The notes beneath the pieces are model-generated. The model searched no databases and was not told the DNA's origin. It was given only the letters and a program-made list of their open reading frames with translations. The position numbers were made by a program, and so were the translations under genes. Positions 11,247-23,369 of a stretch of DNA of 64,000 bases are shown here, piece after piece (the first letter of the stretch is position 1; every line of letters starts with the position of its first letter). Source of the stretch: Cocos nucifera (Eukaryota > Streptophyta > Magnoliopsida > Arecales > Arecaceae); assembly GCA_006176705.1 (NCBI GenBank), contig QRFJ01003054.1:1-64000 (forward strand), read 5' to 3'.

Positions 11247-12680
11247 ATACCTCCTAAAAGAGCATCCTTCTGATGATCTGTCACCACTGCCACTTGATCT
11301 GACTCGAAACTGACTGATCATCCTATTTCGGCACCATCCCCACACCATAGCCTTCCTAACCGGCGATAGAAGTGGACGCAAATCAGTTCAACCTATTGGT
11401 ATAGTAGGTGAGAAGCCTCATAGAAGTTGTATAGGCTATGCAGCAAGCTTTGGCACTGGCACCACTTGAAAAGCCATCGCTGGAGCATCAGGTTTTGGAG
11501 TAGGGGAGATCCACCTGAAGAAGCTAGCCAGAGAATCCTGAAAAAGAAAAATAGAGGGCTATGAGTTTCTGTTCTAGGTACGACTCCACTCCTAGAAAGT
11601 CGCTATCTCCATCGAGATCACCATGCCTTGAGATTCATGATCGAGATGGTATCCTGGATCATAAGCTTCAAGAAATGAACCGATGGATTAAGAAGCTCCA
11701 CCATGCAGCCCCTGCCCAGAATGATGAAATTTGCATCAACCTATCATTCACTACCCAGATTATGCAAGAGCCCGTCCTGTCGAACTTCAAGCTTCCTGAA
11801 CTTAAAAGTTATGATGGAGCCTCGAATCCAATCGACCACTTAGAAGCTTACTGAACCATGATGCTGCTTCATGGCACACCAAATGCTATTTTTTGCCAAG
11901 CTTTCTCGTCGACCCTGAAGGGTGTGAGAAGAAATTGGTACTTGGGCCTAAAATTGGGTACCATTTATTTTTCTGATCAATTGAGCCATCAATTTATAGC
12001 TTACTTCATCAGCAGCCGACATTAGAGGAGAAGATCGGATTCTTTCATCAACATCAAGTAGAAAGAGGAAGAATCTATTCAAACCTATATTAACCGCTTC
12101 AACACCGCTGCTCTGAAGATCTGAAACTTGGATCAGTCAGTTGTTATGGCTGTCTTGAAAGGCGGTCTTCGAAAGAATGATCTCCTCTTCTCGTTAGAGA
12201 AGAGGTACCTCCAAGACTTCACTGATATGCTGGCTTAGGCTGAAGGTTATGCCCGAGCTAAAGAAGCATTCAAACTGCAGGATGATGATGCCGCGAAGGA
12301 ATGCTTGATAGGAGAATCCAGTAAGTCCTCTCCCCTTCTGAAAAGCCTAGAGAAGGTCGGCCGCATTCTAGAATGCCTCCTAAATGTAGACGAACCTGAA
12401 CCCCATCTCGATCTCGTCAGCCAAAGAGCCCTGGTAGAAGAATGCGGTGAAGCCCCCAGAAGATTTAATTAGTATGCCCTATTGAATGCTCTAAAAACTC
12501 AAGGTTTGATGGAAATTAAGGAGCAACTACTGAGGCTAGAGAGATTGTGATCTCATCAAAGTAAGCACAACCCCAATAAGTATTGCTTATACTATCGTGA
12601 CCATGGTTACAATACTAAAGAATGTATCCAGCTTTAGGACAAAATTGAGGAGCTAATCAGATGAGGTTGGTTGGACTGAT
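11247..12680 (+). pseudogene. gag: gag pseudogene of element C (Tat-type)
   Basis: The start region reads ATACCTCCTAAAAG where L has ATGCCTCCCAGGAAG, so the start codon has become ATA at 11247. The conserved Gag domain begins near 11800 (YDGASNPIDHLEAY) and continues with LKGVRRNWY, LSHQFIAYF, VLKGGLRKNDLLFSLE and a YARAKEAF phrase near 12250. A zinc-knuckle-like CLYYRDHGYNTKEC follows at about 12580-12625, with the second Cys/His position changed to Tyr. There are many stops and frameshifts; the clean piece 11561-11854 covers only the start of the domain. The role would be particle assembly; no functional product is possible. Confidence 0.85.
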
Positions 12681-12784
12681 TCCTATGATGTCGGCCTGAG
12701 AGAAGAAAAGAACGGTCGAGAGCTCTTCCACAACCTGAGCAGCCCCGAAGGGAAGAACCTCAAGAAGATCGACCCCCACTCAAA

Positions 12785-13122
12785 ATTATCAACACCATAG
12801 CTGGAAGATATTGGCAGGAAGAACCTAGTGGATCGATAGAACCAATGAAGAGGTAGAGAATTGAAGAATCCATCATTTTTACTTAAGAAGATGCATAAGG
12901 GGTTCAATTTTTGCATGATGATGTGGTCGTAATCTCTCTGTATATTGCAAATTATGATATACATCATATCTTGGTTGATAATGAAAGTTCTACTGATGTC
13001 TTATTTTATGATACTTTCTTTAAAATGTCTATATCTGATAGTTGAATGGGGCCACTGAACTCTTCATTAGTGAGATTTACTGACGACACGGTATCAGTCG
13101 AAGGAATAATGACCTTACCCAT
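12785..13122 (+). pseudogene. Aspartic protease of element C, first part
   Basis: This is the N-terminal part of the retropepsin-like protease that would cut the Gag-Pol precursor. In frame pieces read LHDDVVVISLYIANYDIHH, then the active-site loop with DNESSTDVLFYD, and a VEGIMTLPI stretch at the B insertion. The catalytic DTG triad is replaced by DNE, and stop codons are present, so it is inactive. Homology resumes at 20870 on the other side of B. Confidence 0.8.
13118..13122. other. Target site duplication of element B, left copy
   Basis: CCCAT directly precedes the B LTR start TGATAAGC at 13123. The identical CCCAT follows the B LTR end at 20870-20874. Confidence 0.92.
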
Positions 13123-14714
13123 TGATAAGCATCATAAATTCATCAATAAAAGTATTAATTTATTAATTAATTCATATTAATTTTTAAGAATTAATGATTA
13201 ATTTATATATAATTTTTGAGAAATTCATATTTTTATTAATTAAAAAATCAATTATAAAATAATAAAATTAAAAAATAAAATTTTATTATCAATAGAAAGA
13301 GTTTATTTTTTTGATCATAATGAAATAAGTTTCACATAAAACGGAGCTAAAACGAAGAACATATAAATTTCTAAAAAAATAAAATAAATAAAATTTAAAT
13401 AAAAAAGAAAATGGCTCAACCGGCTCTGTAAGCTAAGCCACCAAGCCAAGCCAAGCCATCAAAGTCGACTTAGCTGTTGAAGCCATCAGCCGATCCATAA
13501 TTCAGACGTGGATCGTCAGCTCAGCAGAAACTGACGAATCACAGTGCGACACGTGGCGAACCTAGGCCCTTAAAGGGTCTACAGAAATTTATCGTGGCTC
13601 ACAGGGTATTTTGATCTTTTCACTCAGCGACAAGAGCATTGATTAGCTGTGGTGTGTGGTGCAGCCGGTCCACGCAGTCCATGGGAACAGTAATTGCGTA
13701 ATCGGATGGCTGCGGTTGATTACGGTCAAGATCGGACGGTAGTGGTGATTTTCGGGTTTGATTCAAATTCTATCAGCGATCTAGCGCGATTCGATGGCCA
13801 AAAAACCAAGTGATGAAGATCCAATGGTTCAGAATGCTCCCGACGGTGATCAGGACTCCCGATGCATGATTTGCAGCCAGATTTCCTCCATCAATGCACG
13901 ATCGAATGACCAAAATTTAATCCAACCTGATCTGGGCTGATATTCATCCGATTTTGATGATTTTTGGACCGTTGGATTCCTATTGAATGGCTAGATTTCA
14001 CCAAACTTATCAGAGTCATATCAGAGATGTTTTGATTCAAATTTTATTTAGATTTCTTTATATTTTGATGATTATAAAGGCTATTAGTCCCACATTGCCT
14101 TCAGAAAGAAATATCCAGCCCTCCTAGCTCTATAAAAAGGACCCTAGGCCTCCAGAAATCAACATCTCAGATCAAGGTGAAGCTTTGGTACAGGGTGAAG
14201 CCAGGTTATGGGTTAATAGCTGCTTCAAAGCAATTGATACTGAGAAGAAGAGCGAAGCTTCTACACCATCTTTCCACCAATGCCGATCCAAGATCAGAAA
14301 TCAGCCTATTTTATTTTTTTTTTTATTTTATGTATTTAAATTATAAACTTTTTAATGCAATATTTATTTTTATGCTCTTTAATTTTATGCTTTTTATTTT
14401 TATTATAATTTAATTTCTGTACTTTAAATTATTGCTTTGCAAGTAGATGCTAAGATCTAACTAGTAGATCTTAGTACCAAGTTTAAATTTCTGCACCTTT
14501 TAATTTTTGCTTTTTATTTTCCGACTTTACTTTTGATCCCAAAACTCTTCTCTTTTCTTTTTCTTTTGTAAAACCAAAGATTTCAAATATAAAAACACTA
14601 CCTTCCCTATGGATTTGACCCGACTCACTACTATCTATAAATTTTTAATTATTTTAAGAAGTCAGATTAAACTGATAAACACGGTGTCTTAACGACAACA
14701 TCGCATTTCTATCA
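13123..14714 (+). repeat. 5' LTR of element B
   Basis: Begins TGATAAGCATC and ends CATTTCTATCA. It matches 19238-20869 and the A LTRs. The AT-rich first 250 bp, the GCCAAGCCAAGCC stretch, the TATA box at 14131 and the terminal block with CCTATGGATTTGACCC are all found in the other copies. Confidence 0.93.
14131..14138 (+). promoter_or_regulatory. TATA box in 5' LTR of element B
   Basis: CTC-TATAAAAA-GGACC is preserved at the same place in the 3' LTR (20278-20285). It is the probable core promoter of the element. Confidence 0.65.
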
Positions 14715-14720
14715 AGTTTT

Positions 14721-14738
14721 CAGTGCCATTGCTGGGGA
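14721..14738 (+). other. Primer binding site of element B (decayed tRNA-Asp type)
   Basis: CAGTGCCATTGCTGGGGA lies six bases after the LTR end and corresponds to the better-preserved site in A. It matches 13 of 18 bases of the tRNA-Asp complement; all differences are transitions. Confidence 0.75.
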
Positions 14739-16000
14739 TGGAATAGATGCTATTTTTTCTTTGATTTCTTTGATTTTTTTATAAATTAATTATAAATATT
14801 TTTTTAAAAATATTGTTTACTAATTTTTTTATTTATTTATTTTATAGAAAAAAAGAGAAAAGGAAGAAAGCATCTAATTTTGGTGAGATCAATCCTAACC
14901 CTAGTCCTCTTTTCTTTTTATTTATTTATTTATTTTATTTTTAAATTAATTTAAAAAATATCCATTTAAACCTAATTAAAAGCCTCATGAAAAGATTAAA
15001 AATCCTAACTACTTAGAGCATGCATCATATTATTTTTATTTATATTTTTATTTTTTTTGGTGATTGCTGGAGGCAAGGTAAGCCTTTCAGAATTCAATTA
15101 GTTGCATGCATCTAGTTTAAATTGCATAGAACCCTTTGATTGAAAATTAAAAATAAGCATATCCATATTAAACCAAATTAAGGGTACAACCCAATTAAAT
15201 AAGATAAGGTGGGAATTTGATCACCCTTCCTTGGCCCACAAACAACCAACCAACATCTTGCATTGACCTAAGCCTTTAATTTTAAAATCAATTAGACACT
15301 AACCCTAGGAACTCGAGCTCAATAGGACAAGAAACCCTAAGAACTGAACTAGGTTAGGGTTAGTCAATTTGATTGGTGTCTAGGAAAGTGGTTCAGGGAC
15401 GATTGGGCCCGAAGGAAGGTGGTTTCTAATTGATTCCGTTAGCTTACCTGGCCAAGCATAATTGGTGTCTAAGGCAAGCAACGGGGGGACTCCCACCGAC
15501 CTTATACTTACCTGGCTAGTTGATTGGCTAATCCTACACTTGGAGGGCTTGAAGGTGACCTTGGCAGTTAGGAGCTATCTAGATTTAGGATAACCTTTAG
15601 TCAGGATTGATTGATCAACTTGATTGCTAACCAACATCAAACCTAATTAAACCTAATTCTTTTCTCTCTTTTTAGTTCTAGGACTCCTTAGACCTCTTCT
15701 TTAGAACTCTTCTTTCTTTCTTCTTCTTTCTCCTATAAAAATAAAATAAAATAAAATAAAATAAAAATTAAATTTAACTAACTAAAAAAATATTAAAAAT
15801 AATAAGTAAATTAAATTAAATTAATAAATAAAATAATTAATATAATAAAATAATAAAAAATATAAAAAAAAATTTATTTTTTTTTTGAACAACATGATAG
15901 GGTTGCACTAGTGCATGCACGGTAGAAAATCGCTTTATCTGATCTAGTTGAACCCAACCATAAAATTAAAAGGCTGAATTGTATTAAATCCGATAATCAA
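14739..16000 (+). other. Leader of element B
   Basis: This non-coding 1.26-kb stretch between priming site and gag is collinear with the A leader. It contains A/T-rich runs (14760-15060 and 15740-15890) and a mid part with the repeated phrase GGTGTCTA (about 15376 and 15464). I see no gene in it. Confidence 0.7.
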
Positions 16001-17987
16001 ATGGCTGAAAATTTTAGAGAACCACCTAAGTAGATGAAAGAATATTTTATTCCTTCCACCTATAACCCATCGACTTATATCCAATTACCTGAAATTCATG
16101 CTACTCACTATGAGATCAAGCCGACTACAATTCAGATGCTTCCATCTTTTTATGGGAATACCAATGAAGATCCTTATAAACATCTGGATGAATTCTTAGA
16201 AATCTGTTCTACGGTGAGAATTCAAAATTTAACTAATTATGCCCTTAGACTAATTTTATTTCCCTTATCATTAAACGACAAAGCCAAGTACTGGCTTGGG
16301 ATAATAGGGAGACCAATTAAAACTTGGGCTGACTTGCAAAGTAAATTTCTTAAAAAATTTTACCCCATAGGCCGAACCAATACTATGAGGCGAGCTATCA
16401 CTGGATTTGCTCAGCTTCCAGGGAACAGATTCACGAGTCATGGGAGAGACTTAAGAAATTTATTAGAAAATGCCCACACCATGGTCTATCTAAGTGGCAA
16501 ATAGTTCAACCTTTCTGTGAGGGTTTAGGAGACCAATACAGACAGATAGTAGATGTATCCTGTGGAGGTGCATTCATGAACAAGAGTGAGGACGAAGCCT
16601 ATACCTTATTTGAAATCCTGACTGAAAACTCAATTAACCATGCTTTGTTGCCTTTCCACCAAACTTGGGCAGGGATCCATGAATTTAAACATCTAGAATC
16701 TAGTCATAAGACTAATTTAAATTTGATAAATAAAGTAGACTTTCTTGCTCAGAAATTAGATCAAGTCCTAACCCTAATCAACAATCTTCTGCACAATTCA
16801 CATCATCTTCTAATTATCAAAAGATTTGTTCAATCTATGCTAGCCCAACCCATCATGTGAGTGAATGTTCTATGACTGCACAGTTTTCATCTTTTATCCA
16901 AGAACAAGTCCATGTTGCTAAAGGCTACTCCAAGTCGGTTAATGATCTATTTTCAAATTCATATAATCCAGATTGGAGCAACCACCATAATTTTTCTTGG
17001 ACATCTCAACAGACTCAGGCTCAGATCCAAATTTTATCGGTACAAAATTATCAAAATAGATCCCAATACCAAAATTATGCCTATAACAGAGGTCAGCCTA
17101 GTAAGCCTTTCCAACCACCATATCATAATCAGCCCTCATACCCACCTCCTCAACAGACCAATCTAGCTGATGATAGATTTAACCAACTTCAACAATTGAT
17201 TCTGACTCAACAAAAATCTATCGCCAGACTAGAAGCTTAAATAGGATAATTAGTTGAGTCTAACACAATGAGAGAACTAGATCAACTACCAAACCTATCA
17301 ATTTTAAACAATCCACCTAATGTCCACTAATCACCTGGACCAAGTTATCAATTTAATGTCTCACTTAAGAATCCCTAATCTAAGAATACCAAAGTAATTT
17401 CTGAACTTAAAAGCTATAGGATTCTTATGGACCCATACCAAGATCAGGTGAGAGAGGCTAGTACTGATGCTAGCCAAAATAAAAAATTAGAGAAACTGAT
17501 TAGTACTGAGACTAACCACATAGAAGAACCCGAGCTAGGAACTAGTACAGATGCTGGTTTTAGTTTAAATAAGATAGAAAAAGAAGAAAAGAGAATAGAT
17601 TATTTATCCGAGACTTATAAACTCAAAAGTCCGTTCCCTTCAATCCTAGAAGCCAGTTTTTTTTACAAAAATCAAGAGGCATGTAATGAAATATCAATGG
17701 AGTTATTTAAGCAAGATTACATTAATTTATCTTCAAAATTAAAATAGCCTTTAGTCATCATTCCAGCACCCATTGAATCAAACTTAACTCCTAAAACTCC
17801 ATTCATGAGTATTTTAGAAGAATAAATAGGAGAAATTCTTAATAAATATGGGTCTGAGAATGGAATCATAAATTATATCCCTAAAATTAATAATGAATAT
17901 ATCAATAATGGGATTACAAATCAACTTTCTGAGATTGGCAATTCAAAATCATTGAAATTTGTCAATCCAATATTCGACACAGGATAG
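16001..17987 (+). pseudogene. gag: gag pseudogene of element B (Athila-type)
   Basis: Start ATG at 16001 (MAENFREPPK), followed at once by a TAG in place of a CAG codon present in A. The Gag domain spans 16034-16504 with YGNTNEDPYKHLDEF and DKAKYWL. It is followed by the central part from 16576 (MNKSEDEAYTLFEIL), the CX2C-type knuckle remnant near 16830-16870, YNPDWSNHHNFSW near 16960, and a tail ending FDTG at 17987. A frameshift near 16418-16428 and a TAA near 17243 sit at exactly the positions of the same lesions in A. B has further private lesions: a one-base deletion near 16777 and several TAG/TAA codons after 17230. Confidence 0.9.
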
Positions 17988-19224
17988 TGAGCTGCATTGT
18001 GTCTGGCTGAAGACGGTAAATTTAGCGCTTGTTGGGAGGCAACCCAATATTTAGTTTTTATCTAATTTATCTTTTTAGTTTATTTTTTTTAGGATAATTT
18101 GAATAAGTTGGAGGGAGAGCTCAAATTTTCAAAGGCATGTGCTGGACCAAAAATATAGTCAGTTAGGTGTATTCTTTCATGTTCTTTATTACATCCTTTA
18201 TTTTTTTCTTCTCCATTGAGGACAATGTCGATTAAGTTGGGAGAGAAAAATAAAAATTTTAAAATTTTAAGTCCTCAAAAAAGTTAGTATTTAGTATTTA
18301 GACACCTGATTATGCTTAAGAATCGAATTAAACTAAGCATTTTTAAAAGAAAATTGATACATAGATTAGAGAATCTATGTGAGATATTGAGGAATCAAGT
18401 ATTAAGAAAATTCAATAAAGAGTTAAGTCTAGAACATAAAAATTTTTTTTCTTGGAGCATTTCTAATTATTTCTACTAGCATCAAAGAAAAGTCTACTTT
18501 TTATAGGCTTGTGTAGGGTAACTATACGTTTTTTTCATATAAAAAATTTATTTTAATAAAATAGTTTCCAAGTACTTCTCACTGAGTAACCGGGCCTCTT
18601 TGCCTAAGCAAGCATTGAGTTTCGCATCAAAAGGTGGGAAGGGCAAAGAAGCTCGTTGTAAAGCTAGTCTTAACTCGTAGCCTATTTGATTCGAGCTAGT
18701 AAGCCCGAGGGGTATTCTATACCTAGTGCCCTAAAGCCAACTGGTTTGGGAGTCATTGGCCCAAGACTCGCTACATGGATCAAATAGAAAGCTTAAGGAG
18801 TTAAGACACTCAATAGTGGTACAACGTTAAAAAAAAAAAAAAAAAAAAAATATTGATTGGTTTCCACCGAGTAACCGGATCCCGTTGCCTAAGTAAGCAA
18901 TGATATTCGCATCAAAAAGTGGGCAATGTGAAAAATAAAAATTAATAAATGAAGGATGGAAAGTAGCAATACACCTGCCTATATGAAAGTTTAGACAAAT
19001 CAGAGATAAAAGTGGAATAATTTAGAAAAAGTTCTGAAAAAAATTTAATGTTCTTTACTTAATTTTTCTATTGATAAGTATTAATACCCCAATGATATAT
19101 CTCATTTAAAGCTCTACTGAATATCAATGGCCATTTTGAAAATTGCTTAGGTAAAATTCGAAACTCTAAAGTTAAAAGGTATTTAAAACTAAATTCTTTC
19201 TTTACTCGAGGACGAGCAAAGCTT
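17988..19224 (+). other. Non-coding 3' region of element B
   Basis: It starts with the conserved stretch around 18010-18050 that contains TTGGGAGGCAACCCAA, an inverted repeat usual near the end of Athila coding regions. It then holds two copies of a cassette of about 70 bp (18575-18650 and 18862-18935) with the cores TTGCCTAAGCAAGCA and TTGCCTAAGTAAGCAA, a run of about 20 A at 18830-18850, and AT-rich sequence. No pol remains. Confidence 0.75.
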
Positions 19225-19237
19225 AAGTTGGGGGGTG
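19225..19237 (+). other. Polypurine tract of element B
   Basis: AAGTTGGGGGGTG precedes the 3' LTR start at 19238. The same tract, inverted, is found in A at 646-658. Confidence 0.85.
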
Positions 19238-20869
19238 TGATAAGCATCAATAAATTCACCAATAAAAGTATTAATTTATTAATTAATTTATATTAATTTT
19301 TAAGAATTAATCAATCAATTTATATATAATTTTTGAAGAAATTCATATTTTTATTAATTAAAAAATTAATTAAAAAATAATAAAAAATAATAAAAATTAA
19401 AAAATAAAATTTTATTATCAATAGAAAGAGCTCATTTTTTTGATCACAACAATGAAATAAATTTCAAGTAAAACGGAGCTAAAATGGAAAAGATATGAAT
19501 TTTTAAAAAAATAAAAATAAATAAAAATTAAATAAAAAAGAAAATGGCTCAGCCGGCTCCGCAAGCCGAGCCACCAAGCCAAGCCAAGCCATCAAAGCCG
19601 ACTCAGCCATTGAAGCCATCAGCCGGTCCACGATCCAGGCGTGGACCGCCAGCTCAGCAAAATTCGACGAATCAGAGCCTGCCACGTGGTGGACCTAGAC
19701 CCTTAAAGGGTCTACAGAAATTTATCGTGGCTCACAGGGTAATTTTGGTCTTTTCACTCGATGACAGAAGCGCTTGATTGGTTGCGGTGTGCGGTGCGGC
19801 CGGTCCACGCGGTCCATGGGAAACAGTAATTGCGCGATCGGACGGCTGCGGTTGATTGCGGTCAAGATCGGATGACGGTGGTGCATTTTTTTCGGTTTGA
19901 TTCAAATTCTATCAGCAATCGGATCACCATCAGATGACAGCGCCAAAAAACCAGCTGATGAAGATCCAACGGTCCAGAAATGCTCCCGACGGTGATCAGG
20001 ACTCCCGAAGCATGATTTGCGGCCAGATTTCCTCCATCAAGTGCGATCGGACGGCCAGAATTTAATCCGACCTGATCTGGGCTGATATGCATCCGATTTT
20101 GATGATTTTTGGACCGTTGGATTCCTATTGAATGGCTAGATTTTACCAGATTTATCAGAGTCATATCAGAGCTATTTTGATTCAAATTTTATTCAATTTT
20201 TTTCATATTTTGATGATTACAAAGGCTAATTAGTCCCACATTTGCCTTTAGAAAAAAATATCCAGCCCTCCTAGCTCTATAAAAAGGACCCCAGGCCTCC
20301 AGAAATCAATATCTCCGATCAAGGTGAAGCTTTGGTACAGGGCGAAGCCAGGCTATGGGTTAAAGGCTGCTTCAAAGCAACGGGTGCCGAGAAGAAGAGC
20401 CGAGCTTCTACACCATCTTTCTGCCAATGCCGATCCAAGATCAGAGATCAGGCTATTTTATTTTTTTTCTTTTTAAATTTTATGTATTTAAATTTTAAAA
20501 TTTTAATTAATAAAAATTTTATTTTTATGCATTTTAATTTCATACTTTTTATTTTTATTATAATTTAATTTTTATACTTTAAATATTGCTTTGCAAGTAG
20601 ATGCTAAGATCTAACTAGTAGATCTTAGTACCAAGTTTAAATTTCTGCACTTTTTAATTTTCACTTTTTTATTTTCCGACTTCACTTTTGATCCCAAAAC
20701 TCTTTTTTTTTCTTTTTTTTTTGTAAAATCAAAGATTTTAAATCTAAAAATACTACCTTCCCTATGGATTCGATCCGACTCACTACTATCTATAAATTTT
20801 TAATTATTTTAAGAAGTCGGATTAAACTGATAAATACAGTATCTTAACGACAACATCGCGTTCCTATCA
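19238..20869 (+). repeat. 3' LTR of element B
   Basis: A 1632-bp LTR from TGATAAGCATC to GTTCCTATCA, followed by the target duplication CCCAT. It differs from the 5' LTR by many point changes and small indels, so the insertion is not recent. A TATA box lies at 20278-20285. Confidence 0.93.
20278..20285 (+). promoter_or_regulatory. TATA box in 3' LTR of element B
   Basis: TATAAAAA is followed by GGACCCC, identical in place to the one in the 5' LTR. In a 3' LTR it could start read-out transcription into C. Confidence 0.55.
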
Positions 20870-21061
20870 CCCATTCTGGCAGGTCGGTATCTAAAGCAAT
20901 CCAGGGCCTAGATTGATTTTTTGGTGGTCAAAGCTCCTTCTGCTTACAATGTTATTCTTGGACGACCTGGGCTTAATGCCCTCCAAGCTGTAGCGTCTAC
21001 ATATTACCTGAAGGTGAAGTTTCCAATAGATTTTGGAGTCAGAGAAATTTAAGGTGATCAA
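20870..21061 (+). pseudogene. Aspartic protease of element C, second part
   Basis: Starts with the right CCCAT copy (20870-20874). It then continues the protease with DFLVVKAPSAYNVILGRPG, LNALQAVASTYYLKVKFP and a GVREI stretch near 21040. This is the conserved C-terminal half including the ILGRPGLN strand. An in-frame stop near 20893 and another near 21050 show decay. It ends with ATCAA (21057-21061), the left target duplication of element D. Confidence 0.88.
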
Positions 21062-23369
21062 TGATGGTAACAGTGTAGGATTTCTAGCTCTACTTTGAAA
21101 CTTTTTTGAAAAATCATGCAGCAAAAATTTAAACTTAATCTAATTAATTTTTATGAACTATTGATCAGAACAATCAAACCCTATAATAAAGATTGAAATG
21201 TGATATATATGCACAGAAAAATCCAAAAAAGAAATCAGCATGCAATAAATCATATTTACTATTACTATCTACTTGTGTTCAAAACACAATACCTTGTATG
21301 GGTAGTCGATCACCATAATTAAAACATCACTGGGGAGGTTCTCTCATTGTGATGCAGCCACATAGGTCATCTGGCCTCCATGGATTGTCCACATGAGGTT
21401 CTGGTCCTATTTGGCTCCTCCCGAGTGCTAGCTTGATGTTGGAAGCTTCGATGGCTGATGTTGATCAAATCACTTTGATCTATCTCTATAAGTTTTTTTG
21501 GATGCTCTAGAAGACCAGCAGGTAGAGGAGAGGTAGAGGAGGCTATTCTAAAAATTTCATGAATTTCTGATGCTCAGAACTCGCAAAATCACTCTCCAAA
21601 CCCTAGGTCGAAACCCTAGGGCAGCACTCACCCAAACCCTGTGCCTCTCACTTTGTTTGGATTTTTTTTCTCTCAAAAATTTGAATTTTCTCTCTCAGAC
21701 AAAAGGGGATCACACAAGGCTTTCTCTCTTCTAGATGTATGCATGCCCCAGGAAAAATCCTTTTTTAAAGTGCGCCATTCTGCATCCAGAATGCATGGGT
21801 GGATAGGAATGGATGGTTGCCCATTCAAATTCAAACTCCATTTGAATTTGAATGGCAACTAACCAAAGCTTATCCACCAGGGGCATGATAAACTAGGGCG
21901 TGCACCCTCTCAGCATGGAAAAAGTTTCACAAGAAACAATTTCTCATAAACAATAGAGTAGGCGCAAGTCAAGGTGGCGCTTGGGAGAAGACTAGTCAAA
22001 CTAGTCTTAAAACAACCTTATCCAATTGAACCAGGTCCAAGCCAATTTGGCTAGGTCCAATTAGACCAGATTAAACTCAACTTATTTAGGCTTAATTAGG
22101 CTCAATTAAATCCTAATCAAATTAAAAATTGATTAAGCCCAATCCTTGATCAAATCAGGAAATAAATCTCCTCGATGATTAGGTCATCACATAACCTAAT
22201 CGGATCAAATCCAACTGAATCTAATTCAATTGGACTTGATCCAAAACTCATCATTCAATCAAATTAAGTTAATTAGTAATTAGATCACTAATGAAATCTC
22301 TTATAAATATAAAGTCTAAATCTAGTGGATGTCTGGGCGATAGAGTCCCATCCATACGAAACTCTTAATCGAAGAGTCATAAACTAGTAGGATCCTTGAT
22401 CCTAGTATCCCAAATAAGTGAAACTTATGATTATAGAGTTCCAAACTAGTAGGACTTTTGATTGTAGAGTCCCAGACAAGTAGGACTCAGAGTCTCAATG
22501 CAGTAAGACTCTTGGTCGCAGAGTTTCAATCTAGTGGGATTCTTGATCATAGAATTTCAGTCCAATGGGACTCTTCATCAGCCATTAGATCAGATAGGAA
22601 CTCTAATATATGTGATCCCATAGGTTTGAACCTAAGCTGGTAGCACCAAATTACTTTTTATACGAATCGATGTGACCATCTAGTAATGGTACTCGATGTT
22701 CGGATAGCTCGAATAGTCGTAATTGCAACATTCAGAACCTACTTGAATATTGTTACCGCATAATTCATCTCTTTGATCTCTGTATTTAGGATGTCTCAAA
22801 GTTTAAACTATCAACTCTAAAAAGTACATCCATATCGTGTCTCAACACAATCAGTCTTGTGACTCCTTACAAGGACTATCTTGACTAAGGTTTTGTTAAA
22901 TTCAAATACAGTTTAACACAACTTCTAAAATCAGGAGTGGTCAATCCTATCTTGATATACGCACCGACTCCTCAAGTACTTGACTATTCTCAGAAACGTT
23001 CCATCAGTAAATTAAAAATTCAAGTAGTCCAGCACTAAAGCATAGTGAATTACTTGAAAGTCACCATGATGATCTCAGATCGGAGGGACACTTATATCCA
23101 TATCCCTTCGGAGCAAATCTTGACAGCAGAAAGCTCCGAAGTTGGTCACGTTTGGTGTAAATGTATCCCTACATCTCATTTATATGCCATACCAGTATCT
23201 CCATACTTCTTGGTTAAGAGGATAACCAATCCATATGGCATACAATGATTTATACTCGATAAATATTATCGTTCTTAATAACAACATATCATTTGGTCAC
23301 GAACAAATTTAAGGACTAAATAATAAATTCTTTTTTATCGATTTTAAATAGTTCTAAGAACTTCATCAC
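21062..23369 (-). repeat. 3' LTR of element D, main part
   Basis: Aligns with 45415 onward in the 5' LTR and begins TGATGGTAACAG. The left end follows the duplication ATCAA. It is broken at 23369 by solo LTR E, and the last 150 bp continue at 30042-30192. It contains a tandem set of small inverted repeats (22341-22580) and the block with CATTCAAATTCAAACTCCATTTGAATTTGAATG-like symmetry near 21820-21855, a near-palindrome. Confidence 0.88.
22341..22580 (-). repeat. Tandem inverted-repeat array in D 3' LTR
   Basis: About eight diverged units of roughly 31 bp, each of the form AGAGTCCC, an 8-10 nt spacer, then GGGACTCT or near variants. Each unit can fold into a short hairpin. The same array is in the 5' LTR at 46681-46895, where one unit is perfect. 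Confidence 0.75.

Larger units (their letters stand above)
13123..20869 (+). mobile_element. Element B: complete Athila-like gag-only LTR retrotransposon
   Basis: A 7.7-kb element with both LTRs (1592 and 1632 bp), TG...CA ends, priming site, leader, gag, 3' region and polypurine tract, flanked by a perfect CCCAT duplication. No pol domain is found in 17988-19224, so it cannot encode its own replication enzymes. It is inserted in the protease of element C, between the VEGIMTLPI stretch and the continuation at 20870. It is the inverted relative of element A at 1-6735. The gag is broken, so movement would need proteins supplied by another Athila element. Confidence 0.93.
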
